Shown here: in pieces, positions 32,418-43,738 of the stretch | Numbering within the stretch: the first letter of the stretch is position 1 | How the letters are laid out: the number at the start of each line of letters is the position of its first letter | NCBI GenBank assembly: GCA_951394405.1 | Contig: OX596335.1 | Span: forward strand, 310,001 to 374,000 | Length of the DNA stretch: 64,000 nucleotides | Reading direction: 5' to 3' | DNA from: Coprinellus micaceus | Taxonomy: Eukaryota; Basidiomycota; Agaricomycetes; Agaricales; Psathyrellaceae | Translations under genes and position numbers: made by a program | The notes under the pieces: model-generated | Told to the model about the DNA's origin: nothing | Seen by the model: the letters and a program-made list of their open reading frames with translations, nothing else | The model's database searches: none

Positions 32418-33583
32418 TGAACTGCATCATTTTTTTTTTTTTTTTTTTTTTTTTAGTGGACTCTCTGTCGTAGCGGATTCGTACCTGGTACGCCCTACGA
32501 CGTCACTAAGTTTTGCAGGCGCTGGCGCCTGGGTTGAGAGAGTATTATTAGTACCACCTCGGAGGAATGCCTTTACGCACGCGTACATCAGCAGGCAAGT
32601 ACCGACGTACGCAGTGTGGGACTATAACAGCGTCCGCACCACTGCCGGGTTTCGAACAGATGAGTGTCAAGCGCGACTTGCGCGCTTGGCTCATCTATTC
32701 CTCCCCGGAGGGCGCCTTTCACTGCTACTACCCACTATAACCCCCGATTCAAACAAGTCAGTTCTTATAGCCCTTTTGTCCCCTTGTTCGTGTATATTAT
32801 GCCACGTGCGCTTTACTACGCTCCACCTTAGGGCTAGTTTCCCATGTGCGTATTTATTCGTTAGCGCCCAGTCGAGTCGGAGGCGCTTGGTGATCGCCGC
32901 CTTCCACCTCGCTTCTATTTCGTTGGCTGTGTGTCTCCTCCTGTCGTCTTGCTCTTTCTCTATTTTCCACTCGTTCCGTATGAGCCATATGAGGTACGCT
33001 GACTCCGATATGATGATCTGTAGTAGTCTCGTTCGCCCGTCGAGTTTCTTCCCGTCTCTTCCCTTTACTTCCGCTAAGTGTATTCCTAGGATCATGCCCA
33101 TTGTGGGCACTGTCCATTCCAGTCCTGTCTTCCTCCATGCCCTCTTAGCCAGTTTCCATATGATTTTCTGTCCCGATGCCTTGCATTGCGTTACTATGTG
33201 TTCCATCGTTTCTGTCGGCTCCCACGGGCACTGCTTGCATACGCCTCGCTCTGCGATTGGGTTCTCACCCATATTCAGCCAGTAGTGACCTATCTTCTGT
33301 CCGTCGTGTAGTGTCTTCCATGTGAATGCACTGTATCTTTGGCTCGTTGTGATTCCTTTCCTCTTTTTCGCTCCCTTCCAGACGAGCTCCTCTGTGGGGC
33401 CCGTCCCGTTCATTTCCTCGAGTGTCGCTATCACTCTCTCCATCATTCTTATTGTCCTTGGCCGGGGTTTGGGCGGCTTCCATTCTTTTATCAGAGCATA
33501 TGCTGTTGCCTGCGAGGTCTGCGCCGCTTTGGCGCCGATTGCTTTGACAGCTTCTCCAGCGGTCAGATGAACTGCATCATTTT
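32418..33583 (-). mobile_element. 5'-truncated LINE with poly(A) tail and 16-bp target duplication
   Basis: A 16-base direct repeat, TGAACTGCATCATTTT, flanks the insertion at 32418-32433 and 33568-33583. Adjacent to the left copy is a run of T extending to 32454, which is the poly(A) tail read on the minus strand. The element body therefore runs from 33567 (truncated 5' end) down to about 32434. It keeps the C-terminal part of the polyprotein and a 3' untranslated region of about 240 bases. These are the hallmarks of target-primed reverse transcription. Confidence 0.92.
32691..33567 (-). CDS. C-terminal fragment of a LINE reverse transcriptase/RNase H polyprotein
   Basis: About 290 codons are open without a stop. 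Near the middle, WKTLHDGQKIGHYWLNMGEN is followed by the zinc-knuckle CKQCPWEPTETMEHIVTQC (CX2CX9HX4C), typical of the end of basidiomycete non-LTR retrotransposon proteins. The catalytic reverse transcriptase and nuclease parts are absent. An apparent ATG at 33605 lies outside the element in flanking DNA and is not the real start. The intact frame suggests the insertion is young. Confidence 0.85.
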
Positions 33584-33675
33584 GCTGGCTGCCTCTTGCG
33601 ACCATCTCCTCGAGCCTGGGTCTAGTCTAAGGTCCTGAATACCAATATGTTCTAGCTCTCCACCTCAAGGCTCTG

Positions 33676-34120
33676 CAGCACTGGCGATTCGTTTGGGACA
33701 CTGTCAAGTACCGCCTCCCTACCATTTCCCGGTGTTCTTATTCTCCCTTCGTTCCACATACACGGCACATTCCCCCATCTCATATCCACCATCCACCCCA
33801 GCACCGCACACGCTGATGTCAGCCTCCGTGAGCACTGACTCTCCCTCTTATGTGTACAGAGCTCTCATCTCACATCACCCAGATACATACTAATACCCCT
33901 TGCATCGCACTGAGCTCGCGTGGCTAAGGCTGCGCAGAATCGTTTGAATGCCCGTACTTCTCCGTACTTGGTCTGGGCGTCCGTCTGGTTCCAGAGCTGA
34001 AAGTCATCATGACCATCAGTGATAGGCGCTCATACATACTCTCATACCCCATCATTGGCAGCCAGAGTCGTGTGGTGGGTACTTGGTTTCGATGGTAGGC
34101 GGGAGGCCCTTGTATTCGCT
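33676..34120. repeat. Dispersed ~500 bp repeat 2, copy 2
   Basis: This is the counterpart of 22501-23020 in the same orientation, beginning GCAGCACTGGCGAT and ending near GGCGGGAGGCCCTTGTATT. Both copies are too diverged for a shared reading frame. It could be a remnant of a gene or of a transposon. Confidence 0.65.
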
Positions 34121-34765
34121 GCAAAAGCACAGGTGAGAAGCACGAGTGGTGTGTCTGTGTAGGGGGTATATGGGTGTGTTCAGGCTTCCAGAGGGTGGAT
34201 AGCCATATCGAATTCGCTGACATCTAAAGGTCGACTGACTGCAGGTCGTCTGCAAAGGTTCCGTGTGGGGTTTGTGGTGGGTTGGACTGCCGGATACCTC
34301 GTATAGAGCCTGCCCTCATTCGGTGGTTCCTATTCCCCATCCTCGCCTGTGTTGGTGGATTTCACCCCTCCACATCTCCCAACGTCACGGACACACGTTC
34401 TCCTGTTGATCAGTTTCCTGGGTACGTGGGCCCTTGTTTTTCTGCGGTGATGCATAGTACTAGCTCACCCAAGTGATGATTCTTCCTTTCTCCCAACAGG
34501 GACCTGTATATGCTTGGGTGGAAGTCGGTATCATGAACCTATACTGAAACGTTTCTCTCGGTTTGGTCGTCTCTCCCTGCCTAGCGTATGGAACGTCAAA
34601 GGTTACGCGATTATGGTCTGAGTGTCCTAAGGGATGGCGAATGACACATGGACGGAAAGATATGTGAAGAAGGTGTTGTATGTACCCCAGGAGCCGCTGG
34701 ACGATATTGCGAGTATTTAATGCTCGACTATCCGCCTAGGGAATCTCCCAGTCCTCTTTTTTAAC
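34121..34765. other. Intergenic region upstream of the P450
   Basis: No supported gene is seen. The A/T-rich word gagtatttaatg at about 34710 may be part of the P450 promoter. Confidence 0.35.
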
Positions 34766-36966
34766 ATGGCAGTTACCTGGAGCGCGTTCCTTCACATGTG
34801 GCCTCGCTTGCGTGTGTCTGGCCTTGGAGTTACCTTCCTAAACACTCCAAGCCTAGCGGCCCGACTTCAAGGCCCCAGCGCCGCCCTCTCACTCTCCCCC
34901 TACTCCCTCCTTGCCATTTTCGCCCTATACCTCGCCCTCCGCCTCCTCTCCATCGAGTTTACTCGATCCCCCTTCCACCATCTCCCCGGACCCCCACCCC
35001 AATCCCGCCTCACAGGCAACCTCGCACAGCTCTTCAACGCGAAGGGGCTGCCCTTCCACTCGATGCTGAGTGAGGTGTATGGAGTTGTGGTCAGGGTGTA
35101 TGGGTTCTTTGGGGACGAGCAGCTTTATGTGAGTGACCCGGGGGCGATTGGCGTGATACTGGGGCAGGATGGTGGGAGAGAGGGGGAGGGGTGCTTTGAT
35201 GAGACGAGAGTGTTTCTTGAGTGAGTAGTGGTTGCGTTTCTTGAGCCTTGGTAGTGACTGACGAGAAGGATGACGTAGGTGTAATAAGGTGATCTTTGGA
35301 CCGGGGCTTGTGTCGACGACTGGGGAGTTGCATAGAAGGCAGAGGAAGCTCGCGTTGCCGATGTTTAGTACAGCACAACTTGGGAGGGTGAGGGGTGTGT
35401 TCTTCGATATCGCTGAGAAGGTCCGTTCTTCCTTGCATTGATCAATCACTCTAATAGACCTTAATACTGACTCCCACCCATTTCACTAGCTCGTCCACGT
35501 CCTCCAGAACGAAATCACACACTCTCATCAAGCCTCAAATAGACAACACGAGGGGGGTAACGAAGTGAAGGAAGGCGTCCTGGACATGTCCGAATGGTCC
35601 TCCCGCGTATCGCTCGAAGCAGCCGGCCGCGCCATACTCGGGTACTCGTTCGACCCGCTCGACTCGAGGGTCGCGAATAGGTATACGAGTGCGATCAAGG
35701 AGTTGATGTACGTCCCTCTTCTTCGTCCCGTCCTCAACTCCGGGATACCTCTAGAATCTAACTGACGGCAACGAATGAAATAGCCCGACCCTCTTCTCCC
35801 TCGCCCTCATACGCAACTTCGCGCCCTTCCTCGTTAAACTCGGGTCTCCCGCCTTCCGGCGGTGGGTTGTCGAGAGGATTCCGAGCCGGAGGGTGCGGAA
35901 GGTCATTGAGAGTAGCGATGTGATGGATGCGAGCGCTAAGGAGATCCTTGCTGAGCGTCGAGCCGCTGCTCTTCTCTCCGAGTCCGGCACCAGCCGCCGA
36001 CAAGCAGGCGACGAAGGAATCAAGGGAAACGGAAAGCCGAAAGACGTCATATCTATGCTCCTCCGCGCCAACGACCTCGCCTCGCCCTCTGAGAGGATGT
36101 CCGACGCCGAACTTACAGGGCAGATGACCGTTCTCATATTTGGAGCGCAGGATACGACTTCCAGTGCACTCTCGCGTATCTTTGCTCTGTTAGCGGAGAA
36201 CCCTGAGGTCCAGGGGAAAGTAAGGGAGGAGATCAGGAGGGCGTATGCTGAAGGGTGTTTCGTGGTAATAGAAGGAGTTGGGGAGGGAGAGAAGAGGTTG
36301 GACGCAGATGTGATCATGAAGATGTCATGGTTGAATGCTGTGATCAAGGAGACTCTACGGATGTACCCCCCAGTGCCATTCGTGAGGAGGGTTTGTATGA
36401 ACGCGACCACGATTCCGTATATTCCCTCTTTCACTACACCAGCGGGCTCTTTGGAGAAGGGGGAATTGGAGATGCTACAGGTACCGAAAGGAGCGACGCT
36501 CTTCCTGAGCATTATTGGGTGTAACAGGAATAAGGAGGTGTGGGGCGAGGATGCGGGAGTGTGGAGGCCTGGGCGGTGGATTTGTGAGGAGGACGAGAAG
36601 AGGAAGCCGTACAGCGATGGTGTGAAGATCCCGGGTGCCTGGAATGGGATGTTGTCGTTCCTGGGTGGGGGGAGGAGTTGTGTTGGGTCGAGGTTCGCTA
36701 TGATCGAGATGAGTGCGTATTCCTCTTCGTCATTTAATTGACGTAGTGACAGTTCGCTGACTGGCTGTACCCACACAGAAATCACCCTCGCCACTGTCCT
36801 TTCGAAGATGTACTTCAAGCCTACTGATGACGAGATCGTGTGGAACCTCTCGCAGATTATCTCGCCTTCCGTCGTACGTCACCCCAGGCCTGAGGAGAGT
36901 GCGAATGGCGAAGAGGAGACGAAGGGGTTGCCGTTGGTTGCTGTGTTGGATGATTTGACTGTGTGA
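34766..36966 (+). CDS. Cytochrome P450 monooxygenase
   Basis: This encodes a membrane-anchored haem-thiolate monooxygenase, 643 residues in five exons (34766-35220, 35279-35420, 35490-35707, 35784-36712, 36779-36966). A hydrophobic anchor lies at about residues 42-64, followed by the proline hinge HHLPGPPPQ. The oxygen-binding I-helix reads FGAQDTTSS, the K-helix has ETLR (ExxR), the meander-like segment is WRPGRW, and the haem loop is FLGGGRSCVGSRFA with the cysteine ligand. It needs NADPH-P450 reductase as partner. It is longer than the usual 500-550 residues because of an extended N-terminus and insertions around residue 300 and after the K-helix. The substrate cannot be told from sequence. 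It is convergent with the SDR gene ending at 37225, 258 bases away. A long antisense frame here is a shadow. Confidence 0.93.
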
Positions 36967-37054
36967 AGACCCCAGTGTACGATTTAAATTCACACTTACG
37001 CTCCGAGTTTGTCCACTCCACAGTTTTAGTCACAATCGGATGAATCAATTCCAT

Positions 37055-37063
37055 TTAGCGCCC
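37055..37063 (+). promoter_or_regulatory. TTAGCGCYC word
   Basis: One of the recurrent TTAGCGCCC sites, here between two convergent genes. It is therefore not at an obvious promoter. Confidence 0.35.
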
Positions 37064-37224
37064 AAAAATTTGATTGGGCTTGGATTCGTTGTGCTGGCGA
37101 TCAATCCCATTCTTCACCAATTACTTCCACTGTCTCAATACTGGCATTCACAAACTTGGCTTCTCCGATTCTGCGAAACAACGGACGACAACTCGAAGCG
37201 GTCTAAGTCCTAGCTTTCTCGTCT

Positions 37225-38453
37225 TCACCACCCTCGTTTCCTGAAATCCTCCAAAATATCTCGGGTCGTCTCCTTCTTCGTGTGGTACTTCAAACCGAGA
37301 AGTCTCTCCTGCTTCTCAGCGCTATACCTGACCCTGTACACTTTCTCTACGATAGGGAAGCCTTTGGGTACGTCATGCCCAGGCCAAACGCTGGGCGCGA
37401 GTTCGTTCACGATGTCGACTAGAACGCTCGTCCTCAGCGCCTGGTGCAACCGACAAGGACGAAGGCACGTACCGAATTCTTGCCAAATGAAAGGCCCTGC
37501 ATATACAATGACCCTCTCGCCTCCGAGCTCCGCCCTCTCAAAGCTACGGACATGTGCCTCAGCGACGTCGCGTACGTCGACCCAGCCATGCGATCCGTGG
37601 AGCATCTCGACCGTCTTTGGGGTGTTGGCCACGATAAAGTGGTACCAATACCTCATGCTCTCGCCGAGGGCAGATGGGTCGGTAACTCCGGGGAGAAGCA
37701 GAGGCTATTACGCGAAGAGCTCAGCATTATGTAACCTCCCACCTTAGGAGGAGTTCATGAGCAACCGCTGAACTCACCCCAAAAACAATCGGCGGGTTCA
37801 GGACGACGAGGTCCCATCCCACTTCCGACTGGTGTTCCTTGAAGAAATCCCAAGCAGCTCGCTCGGCTAGGACTTTGCTTGCACGGTACTTGACCATCGC
37901 GTCGGCGTTCTTCCCTTGGGCCTTGACTTGCTCGAGGGCCGCGTCGTTCCAGTCGGATTCGCTCCATGTCCCTGGCTCGGACTGGACGGTGTAGACTGCA
38001 GCGCAGCTTGAAGTGATGATGATTCGTTTGACGGCAGAGCCGTTCTTGAGGGCACATTTGAGGACGCCGAGGGTACCGTTCACAGCAGGCTTGATGAAGT
38101 CTGGGCCGATTCTGTGAGTAACCAACTTCTATTCGATTCATAGGATTCAACGTACCACCAGGGTCATCGCCCTGAGCCGCGAGAGGAGAGGCGAGATGCG
38201 CGATACCCTCGACGCCCTTCACCACGTCGTCCAGAGCATCCTCCGCGAATGGGTCTTCGATAATGCTGAACTCGACTTTCCCATCGGCGGTCTCAGAAGG
38301 AAAGGCCTCCTTGAGGGGGGAGGCTTTCGCCTCGGAACGAACGACGGCGCGCACGGCGAATCCTCTGTCGAGAAGATATTTGATAACCCAGGAGCCTATG
38401 TAGCCTGTACCGCCAGTGACAAGGATTTTGGAAGACGGTGGAATCGTAGGCAT
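37225..38453 (-). CDS. NAD(P)-binding extended SDR, dispersed relative of the array
   Basis: This encodes a 348-residue SDR in four exons (38453-38156, 38100-37778, 37704-37473, 37418-37225). The cofactor motif GGTGYIG is near residue 13, followed by RAVVRSEAKASPL. ITSSCAAVYT precedes the catalytic YRASK, then VLAERAAWDFF and LVVLNPPIVFG. Exon 3 starts PLLLPGVTDPSALGE and contains WVDVRDVAEAHVR. The end is FRKRGW, one residue short of the usual GWL. The introns at G|DFIKPAVNG and VFG|P are shared with the divergent array copy at 15162, so the two form a subgroup. It lies some 20 kb from the main array and on the other strand, which points to transposition or rearrangement after duplication. 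Confidence 0.88.
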
Positions 38454-39322
38454 TTGGGCATGGAACCAGAGAAGTGTCTGGTTACACCGTTATGTGATGT
38501 ACTTATGTGCCTTTCTAACTCGACGATTCCACCGTGGCGGCATGGCCACGCAACCCAGTCGGCAAGCGGAGGCAGTAAAAGTAACTAAGAGGGCGGGTTT
38601 GACGGGCACTTCCTTGCTTCGACTGAGTGCACCATATGCGTCTGAGAAGACGCTGTATGATCGCTTTAATTCTCATAGGCCGTCGGCATGCCACCTTATA
38701 GAAGGCCAGTACAATGAGTAAACCTCAAAGCCCCGCATCCCAGTTCTAAATTTGCAGTCATATTAGTGATGCACTGGCCACTGGTGGAGTAGGTAGAGCT
38801 CAAGGCCCTCCATGGAGAGAGTTTGTCAGGCTGCAGTCCTTATAGATGTGCTGACACAGTGGGATAGGGACGCTTTCCGCGGCCCACACTCAACCACCCG
38901 ACAACGGGACCCGGGGACGAAGAATCTCACTCCGCAACCTCATGTACGGGAGCACGATTCACGTTCAAGGAGCCTCCCTTTTTCTCATTCCTCATTGACC
39001 GCCTCCAAGGCATTCTTCACTTCGACCTCATCCGGTAAAATTAGCGCTCAAATTAGCGCCCGATCACGGAACCAGCGGTTCCGCTTGGGTGGTGTCATTT
39101 GCGTGCGTATTCCATTGAATCGGAGGGTGCTGCGATAAAATTGGACGCCAAGTAGTATGGGGTTGGGGATTTAAATCGTTGAGCATCGAATCGAATCTGT
39201 TCGTCCAATACTGTCTCAGTGGCAAACCAATCAAAATATCTGAGAGTAAGCGATACTTCAGAGATGCTAAAGATGGCTTGGTAGCATGAGTAGGCACGAA
39301 TCGCCAGCCGGTGGTACGTAGG
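38454..39322. other. Intergenic region with two TTAGCGCYC words
   Basis: No supported gene is seen. A possible minus-strand TATA-like site (ctataagg) lies at about 38695-38702 for the SDR gene. TTAGCGCTC at 39041-39049 and TTAGCGCCC at 39053-39061 lie 12 bases apart. The 3' end of the NACHT-ankyrin gene is at 39323. Confidence 0.4.
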
Positions 39323-42300
39323 TCAGTCTATGCTACCCCTCTGGAGAAGCATCTGCACGATTTCGGAGTCTTCCCCTCTCCACTTGCGCGCATGTTCAAG
39401 GGCAGTTTCGCCCCTTTTGTCTGAAATAATAGAGGTCGGTGGGTAAGGCAACGAATGCCAAAACACAGTCGCACCAGGGGCAGAAAGGTATACGCACTTC
39501 TTATGCTTGAATCAGCCTTAAATGCCAGAAGGCATTCCGCGGTCTTGACATGCCCATTGCGGCATGAATCGTGAAGGGGTGTATCACCGGTTGTGTCTGA
39601 GGTTATAACATTAACGGCTGGTTCTAGGACGGCTCCAAAGAGAGTGAATGAGTACCTTGCAGGTTGGGGTTGGCATGGCGGTCCAGTAAGGCCTGGACGA
39701 AATCGTCATATCCATACAACGAAGCTATATGGAGGGCTGATCCATTCCCGGTGGGATCTGGGAGAGACGTTATTCAGATGATTCTCGTCAGGATTGAAAC
39801 GACCAAATCTTGCAGATCGGGGTTGGCCCCACATTCAAACAGACGATTGAAAAGGTTGTTATCTCTCCATTCAACGGCAAAAGCAAGGGGGAAGGCCCGC
39901 GTTACAGAGTCGAAGGCTGTAAGCGGAGTGAGTCGTTCTTGGAGGGAACGATCATACAAACGACGCACCGACAACATTCGGATCCGCACCCTTACCCAAT
40001 AGAAAGTAAATCATTTCTTTGTCCGCATTCTGGCATGCGGCGTGGAGGACAACCCTATTGCTATCTTCGGTCCCTGCATCGCGTTGAACCCGATGTCACA
40101 AGTTGCTCCCGATAACCAAAGTCGGTGGACCCACCGTGAAACAGAGTGTTCACATCGGCATTCGCATTGACAAGGAGGCGGAGAAGCATCCATTCTCTCG
40201 CGCGGCACGTGGCTTCGAGGGCACTGGAACCGTCTGTTGACGCCATAAAGGTTACATTAATATTTTGTTCCCGCCGAGAAGGTTTACAGACCCACCACGA
40301 AATGGATGGTTGACGTCGGCATTGCCGTTAACTAACGCGTGGACGAGTTTCCAGTGCTTCGCACGACAAGAAAATTCCAGTGCGGTGCCGCCATCTGCAG
40401 GTGGCGCGGGAGTGGCATGGTTCAGTAAGGAAGTCGATTTAAAGTCGGAAGGTACGTGCCCCTGAATCTGGCTTTCACCAAATCAGCCATGATATTGCTG
40501 AGTGATACGTTGATAAAGTCCCCGCCATCGTCGACAGTTTGGAGAAACTTTAGAAGGTGTTCCATCCCAAAGTCAGTTGCGAATTTCGACGCGGCTGACT
40601 GGACCGGCGAAGCGGCGAGACGAATGCATTTCCACGCTATTTGCCGATGGTGCTTTGGATTTGCGAAGAAAGGCCCTGAACGATCTTTGGAGCAAAGGAA
40701 ATCGCGAAGGGAAGTGTGCCATAGTGTAACCGGTGTGTGATCGTCCCCTGGGACCTGCATAATTGCGTGCAGGTTTATAAGGACGCTGACGACGTTGGCT
40801 GTCCGAATCTCTACCAGGTCTGCAATCTGGGCGATAGATAGCGCCTCTTCGGCCAGAGTGATTGTAGAGATGATAGCAACAAAGTGGGGAAATTGTTCGA
40901 CAGGCGTCAGGAGGCTCGTGTAAAGATCGTCGAAATTAGGTTGCATGCTGAGAACGCGAGAGAGTCGGTCCATAGGAGTGAGGCCATCTTTAGTAGCCGG
41001 ATGGAAGAGTGCCTTGATAATGGTCGTCATGAATATGAACGACTTGCCGATATGCTGCACCAGTCTATCCTTGTCCCACTCAGAGGGCCATGACTGATCG
41101 GAAGCCAGAACTCGGTTGCCGCGCTTCTCTTTGGCGATCGTCACGTCGAGCGCAGCCCTAATGTCCTCATCGGATGTGTGGTCCACAAGGTTGAGCATTC
41201 GAACTTGGGTGGACGAGTGTAGCTCTCGATGGATATGGTCTTCCACGCGGCTGGCTATCAAGAAACGCAAGGGGATTTTTGGGTCGTCGTTGAAAACCCG
41301 AATCGTGTGCTCGATGAAGGAAGAGATTTCACTGCGATCCTCGCATTCGTCCACCCCGTCAAGCACGATGATAAACGGCCCACGCGACTGGGAATCTGGC
41401 AGCTCGTCCCATTTGACCTTGCGGATGGGACCGTAAATGAGCTTATCGAACTGGTGATTTAATGAGGTGGCAGTCGTCTTGAGCACGCTGCGGTTAGATG
41501 TGATGACCTCTCTTATAAGAGGCGCCGTGTCTGGAATTGCAGCGGCAACCTGACCAGCGATTGTGGTAGTGAACCGTTCGACTCTGCTTCTATCCCCCGA
41601 GCCTCGAAAGAAGAAAAAACTAGCCGCCAAACGATTCTGGTTGCCAAGGCTCTCGGCGACCGCTTGAGCAATCGCCGATTTGCCACACCCAGCGTAGCCG
41701 TATATCCACAGGATGTGGGGGTCGGAGGGGCTGAGGTCGCCAATCGCCCAGGAGTGGACCGTCTCAAGGACCTTTTTTCGTGTGCCGGGCAGGCAGTGTG
41801 AGTTGGGCGGTGATATGGCAAGGTTCCGGGTATGAGTAGCGCCTTCGATGGGATCGAGAAGGGAGAAGAGATCTGCGTTCTAATCAGGAAGCCTCCAGTT
41901 TCTGGAAACCGAAGACCCTACTGGTGTCGCTTGTATGAACCATTGTGATATGCTTCTGTTTGATCGTTCCTAGATGGAAATATATCAGCGAGGGGGAAGC
42001 GAAAAGGGTGAATGAGGGGTGCTGATCAACGCTCACCGTGGTTCGGGGCGAAGATACCTTGGTGAACCTCCCCAATGTTGTCTGTTGAAGGACGGCTTAA
42101 GATAATGCGACAAAGGAAGATTTTGAAACACCAACACGTACTCTGGGTACAACCGCTCGGTTTCCCTTCCCCAACAGTGGTGGCAACGTGCGCATCCCAA
42201 GAACGAGGTGAATGGGAAGGGCGGAGAATCGTATTCGAGGCTCCCAGGTTCCCCGAGGTAAATTGAAGGCATTCAGACATTCTCCCGTATTGATCCTCTT

Positions 42301-42595
42301 CCTGAACAGGGCGAGGGCCACAATCTGAAGCAGATGGTAAATGTCAGCGTCACCGTGACACGAAGGTCTCCAAGAGCACGAGACTTACCCAATACACTGC
42401 TACCATTGTCAAGGTCTGCCGAGATCTGGACGTGGTCCACTTGCTTGGAGTCGTGGCGGATCTGGACGGTGTCGTGGTCTGCAAGAGCGATGTCAGATGT
42501 GGTCTATGTGATAAGAGACTACGAGATGGCCAACGTACTCGCCCTATCTTCTACCTCCTTACTGCTGGTATCAATATCTCTGACTGTGTCGCCCA
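39323..42595 (-). CDS. NACHT-ankyrin NLR-like protein (5' end uncertain)
   Basis: This encodes a STAND-type NTPase resembling fungal NLRs, which are thought to act in self/non-self recognition. The NACHT exon starts at about 41879 (NADLFSLLDPIEGA) and runs to about 40457. It shows the CLPGTRKKVL lead-in, the P-loop GYAGCGKSAIAQ, the Walker B region FIIVLDGVDEC, and LRFLIASR. Ankyrin repeats follow, roughly one per exon: TALEFSCRAKHWKLVHALVN near 40390, ALEATCRAREWMLL near 40230, VVLHAACQNADKEM near 40060, FAVEWRDNNLFNRL near 39870, ALHIASLYGYDDF near 39740, TPLHDSCRNGHVKT near 39575 and TALEHARKWRGED near 39400, with the stop at 39323-39325. Two junctions are abnormal: the NACHT-to-ankyrin join needs a GC donor, and a mid-ankyrin donor near 39800 reads AT instead of GT. 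Upstream exons to about 42595 (DTVRDIDTSSKEV onward) are tentative. It may be a decaying gene. Confidence 0.7.
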
Positions 42596-43738
42596 CAGTT
42601 ACTTCCTATGGTCGAGATTGGTTTCAGCTACGCGCGCGTGGAGTCGTGGTACGATTCAACTAACCCCAGCAGCATCTGACGGACTACAACAGAGCCAGGA
42701 TCCGATCTTCTTGAAAATGCCGCGCCTCCTCGCAGGCGGTCGTCTTGCACTTGTTAGAGGATTCGTATGGACCAGTCCAAGAGGGGCGCCTGGGGATTGT
42801 GCCAAAGCAGGTGGATAACCTCCGTCTCATGAGAAGGGCCCCATGTCATAGACATTAGCGGACATACCTGATCTCCCCGCGTTCTCAGTGTTTCCCCCAG
42901 AGGACTGCGCGACCACCGGGCCTGCTGTCATTCCACGACGAAGGGGGGCGCTGCCCTCCTGGTTCGTCATGGGACTGACAGGTTCTTATCGTCAAGCCAG
43001 AGGCAAGCTGATGATGGTAGGAGAGCAAAAGGCGATTGCATTGCATTGCATGGCTGAGGCGTGTCACGCCCACGTGTTCGACAGCATTTCGGGTCCGGTA
43101 AAGTAAGCGCTGAAGATAAACGGACGGCAAGAACGCAACCCCCACAAAAAAAATTACGGAAAGTGTTCTCCTGGGGGGCTCATAGACAGAGCGATCTGTA
43201 TATGCATCCATAAAACCCAATCCAGGCAATTTGTAGGAATGAGCGTCAAGTCGGAGGGTGGCGCAGATCCCGAGAACGATGGACTCTGGAGGCGGAACAC
43301 CAACCTTGAATATGACGAGGGGCGAGGCAGGTGAGAGGTATATGGTGTCAGGGACAGGTGAAGAGGATAGGGAATAACACCAAATATTTGAGAGCAGGAA
43401 CGCAGGTTCCAACTAGCAAAATTGCATGAAGATGAAAGGCGACAACGAACGACCCAGAGTCCGAGCTGGAGCATTCTGTCTCTCGCTATAGTGATCAGGC
43501 CGACGAGACGCCGGCGTCGAATTCCTCCGACGCTCTGTTACGGGTGCTACGCGAGAGAGCAAGCGAAGGGCAACCAGCAGTGGAGTGTTCCTGTCAAGGC
43601 TAGAACGAATGCCCCCCGAGCGTGTATCTTCAAGTTGGACGGCAGCTCGATGCGTGGTACTGATGGCGGTCTGAAGGCGCCTGATCATCTGTTGACACAA
43701 ATTCAACCTAGCCCACGGTATCGCCCAAAGCGATCGAC
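42596..43738. other. Region between divergent NLR and VWA genes
   Basis: Open frames exist on the minus strand (for example 42885-43412) but none has a recognisable motif. They may be 5' exons of the NLR gene or chance. The remainder should hold the promoters of the two divergent genes. Confidence 0.35.

Larger units (their letters stand above)
31960..33660. repeat. Dispersed repeat 1, copy B (interrupted by a LINE)
   Basis: This is the second direct copy of the repeat described at 26356-28032, about 5.6 kb downstream and in the same orientation. It is continuous over the site where copy A carries the CACTA element, and is itself split at 32433/33584 by a LINE insertion. Repeat 2 copy 2 begins only about 15 bases after it ends. 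Confidence 0.75.

Noticed and set aside
33568..33605. ATG at 33605 as the start of a host gene reading into the LINE
   Set aside because: It lies outside the element, beyond the right target duplication; the frame is open only by chance.
35751..36818. 355-codon minus-strand open frame opposite the P450
   Set aside because: It lies entirely over conserved P450 exons and has no motif of its own.
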